NCBI GenBank assembly: GCA_005223125.1
Contig: NJBH01000020.1
Span: 1 to 64,000 of the forward strand
Direction: 5' to 3'
Length of the DNA: 64,000 nucleotides
Source of the DNA: Promethearchaeota archaeon Loki_b32
GTDB taxonomy: Archaea; Asgardarchaeota; Lokiarchaeia; Sigyniarchaeales; SOKP01
Of the stretch, positions 62,993 to 64,000 are shown in pieces. Each line of letters starts with the position of its first letter. Positions within the stretch are counted from its first letter, which is position 1. Both the position numbers and the translations under genes were made by a program. The notes beneath the pieces were generated by a model. That model was not told where the DNA came from. It was given only the letters and a program-made list of their open reading frames with translations, and made no database searches.

Positions 62993-63580
62993 ATGGATTA
63001 TAATTTACGAATTCCTCACGATAAAAGGCATTTATTTACAGAACCTCTTGATATTTTAATCGCAGGATCCCGAGAGGAAACAATTGTTCAAGTAGAAAAT
63101 ATATTTAGAGATTATCTGCAATCGGGCGTGAACTTAAATTTTTACATTGTAGGTGATATTGTAGCTCAAGACTTTTTATCTAATCAATTCTTAAAGAAAT
63201 TCATAAAAATCTGTATTGTAGATGAGAAGACTCAAAGAAGTCTTACTAAATTAGAATCTGAGGAATTTTTCGAACAAACTATAGAATTTCAAAATCCAGA
63301 AGGAACTATAAATAAGGATTGTTGGAAGATTTTTAGAGACGTTATTAATTCTGAGAAAAGAACTTTAATTAAAATAACGGATGGAGAAGAGGATTTACTA
63401 ATACTTCCACTTGTACTTGAAACTCCTATATTAAAGGGAGTAAAAAATTTCGCTTTTTATGGTCAACCACCTATAACAGATTCTAATTATGTAATTCCAG
63501 AAGGAATTGTTATTGTTGATGTAGATAAAAACATTCAAGAAAAGGTCAAAAAAGTTTTAGAAATAATGGATCAATTCTAA
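62993..63580 (+). CDS. GTP-dependent dephospho-CoA kinase
   Basis: The product has 195 residues and matches the DUF359 family, shown in archaea to be a GTP-dependent dephospho-CoA kinase, the last step of coenzyme A synthesis. Visible blocks: FYIVGDIVAQDFLSN, then IVDEKTQRS, QNPEGTINKD, and ITDGEEDLLILPLVLET with AFYGQPP near the end. It is third in the cluster after rpo7 and spt4, the usual archaeal order. The ribosomal protein genes that often come next (eS24) do not follow; a surface-protein gene begins instead. Confidence 0.9.
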   Translation: MDYNLRIPHDKRHLFTEPLDILIAGSREETIVQVENIFRDYLQSGVNLNFYIVGDIVAQDFLSNQFLKKFIKICIVDEKTQRSLTKLESEEFFEQTIEFQNPEGTINKDCWKIFRDVINSEKRTLIKITDGEEDLLILPLVLETPILKGVKNFAFYGQPPITDSNYVIPEGIVIVDVDKNIQEKVKKVLEIMDQF

Positions 63581-63702
63581 GTATTTAGTATTATTCTAAA
63601 AAGCAATATTTTTAAATTTAGATTTATTATTCGATATTGACAAAAATATTAAATGATTTACTAATTCCACTTAAATTTTAAAAAGTTAATGTGATTAGAT
63701 TG

Positions 63703-64000
63703 ATGAAAAATAAAGCAGTAAAGTCAAGTATAGCACTTATATTATTATCGTTGGTGTTGTTAAACATTTCAACCTTTATGCCCCCACTTCATGATCAAAA
63801 GCAAACACCCACCAGCGTTGAATTTTTTGTACGTATCGCACAAGACCCAGACGAGTTTCTCTCAGTCTGGGACACGATCAAGACAAGTTCGGGTTCCAGC
63901 GGTAGTAATCAAGTGCACTTACCACTGCAATCGAGCGGAACATATAATTTCATGGTGGATTGGGGTGACGAAAGCAATGAAATGATCACGATCTGGAATC
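63703..64000 (+). CDS. Secreted BspA-type surface protein (partial, runs off the window)
   Basis: The frame from the ATG at 63703 is open to the window edge (about 99 residues seen). It starts with a signal peptide (MKNKAVKSS, then ALILLSLVLLNISTFM). A motif follows that is typical of DUF285/BspA-like surface proteins: FLSVWDTIKTSSGSSGSNQV, then PLQSSGTYNFMVDWGDESN. The codon usage is clearly more GC-rich than in neighbours after the signal peptide. The WGDE... unit normally leads into leucine-rich BspA repeats. The product would be exported and act at the cell surface. The 3' part is unseen. Confidence 0.8.
   Translation, partial: MKNKAVKSSIALILLSLVLLNISTFMPPLHDQKQTPTSVEFFVRIAQDPDEFLSVWDTIKTSSGSSGSNQVHLPLQSSGTYNFMVDWGDESNEMITIWN

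Noticed and set aside
63791-63985. 64-codon plus-strand frame near the right edge
   Set aside because: It overlaps, in another frame, the signal-peptide-bearing surface protein that starts at 63703, which has a far better protein pattern.
1-64000. CRISPR array
   Set aside because: The CARF-like gene prompted a search by eye for regularly spaced repeats of 20-40 bp. None was found on either strand.
1-64000. tRNA or rRNA genes
   Set aside because: No convincing T-loop plus acceptor pairing or rRNA signature was noticed. This was by eye only; tRNAscan-SE with intron support would be decisive.
1-64000. Complete insertion sequence or integrase
   Set aside because: No intact transposase or integrase and no paired terminal repeats with target duplications were recognised, although several gene remnants exist.

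Overview
The window reads as a strongly AT-rich archaeal chromosome, most likely from an Asgard archaeon (Lokiarchaeia/Promethearchaeota type). Archaeal informational genes are present: TFB, Rpo7 (RpoE'), Spt4, GTP-dependent dephospho-CoA kinase and the wyosine enzyme Taw1. They sit among eukaryote-like signature proteins: three Ras/Rab-like small GTPases, an Arf/Rag-like GTPase, two roadblock/LC7 proteins, LRR proteins and a very large TPR-like protein with a degenerate GTPase-like head. The lineage call rests on this gene content, not on a database search.

Layout. 1-1.6 kb: mostly non-coding, with a GC-richer patch and decayed gene remnants around one small membrane protein. 1.6-13.6 kb: an accessory stretch rich in predicted nucleic-acid-acting proteins. 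These are a zinc-ribbon PD-(D/E)XK-like protein, a NYN-LOTUS RNase, a Panacea-like/AlbA_2 (Schlafen-type) protein, a YaaC-like protein, a PIN nuclease, and a two-gene CARF-like-wHTH/HEPN-like operon. 13.9-19.9 kb: an orphan 1107-residue protein, an LRR protein and two Rab-like GTPases. 20-28 kb: HAD phosphatase, an acidic repeat protein, EngB-like GTPase, Taw1 with an inserted helical domain, a nucleoside phosphorylase, and a zinc-ribbon membrane protein coupled to a double-wHTH regulator. 28-34 kb: two genes broken at homopolymers (one a paralogue of the LRR protein at 17.2 kb), small membrane proteins, an esterase and a tandem paralogue pair. 34-41 kb: TPR giant, TFB preceded by a tiny ORF that resembles its own N-terminus, and the Arf/Rag-like GTPase. 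41-62 kb: metabolism and signalling. This includes PAP2 and PHP phosphatases, a CoA-transferase/GNAT fusion divergent from acetyl-CoA synthetase, HEAT repeats, an M20-like protein lacking metal ligands, a DUF362 ferredoxin protein, a dolichol-kinase-like membrane enzyme, a URO-D family protein, a RibD_C reductase, an M28 peptidase, a GNAT-YoaP protein and E1 alpha/beta of a 2-oxoacid dehydrogenase. 62-64 kb: rpo7-spt4-dephospho-CoA kinase, then the start of a secreted BspA-type surface protein that runs off the window.

How the genes fit together. CoA-transferase/GNAT, acs and E1 point to acetyl-CoA/acetate metabolism. GTPases, roadblock proteins, LRR and TPR proteins point to a eukaryote-like regulatory layer. 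The most interesting candidate system is the CARF-like regulator plus HEPN-like protein next to several other nucleases, with no CRISPR array in view. No tRNA, rRNA, CRISPR array or intact insertion sequence was recognised by eye.
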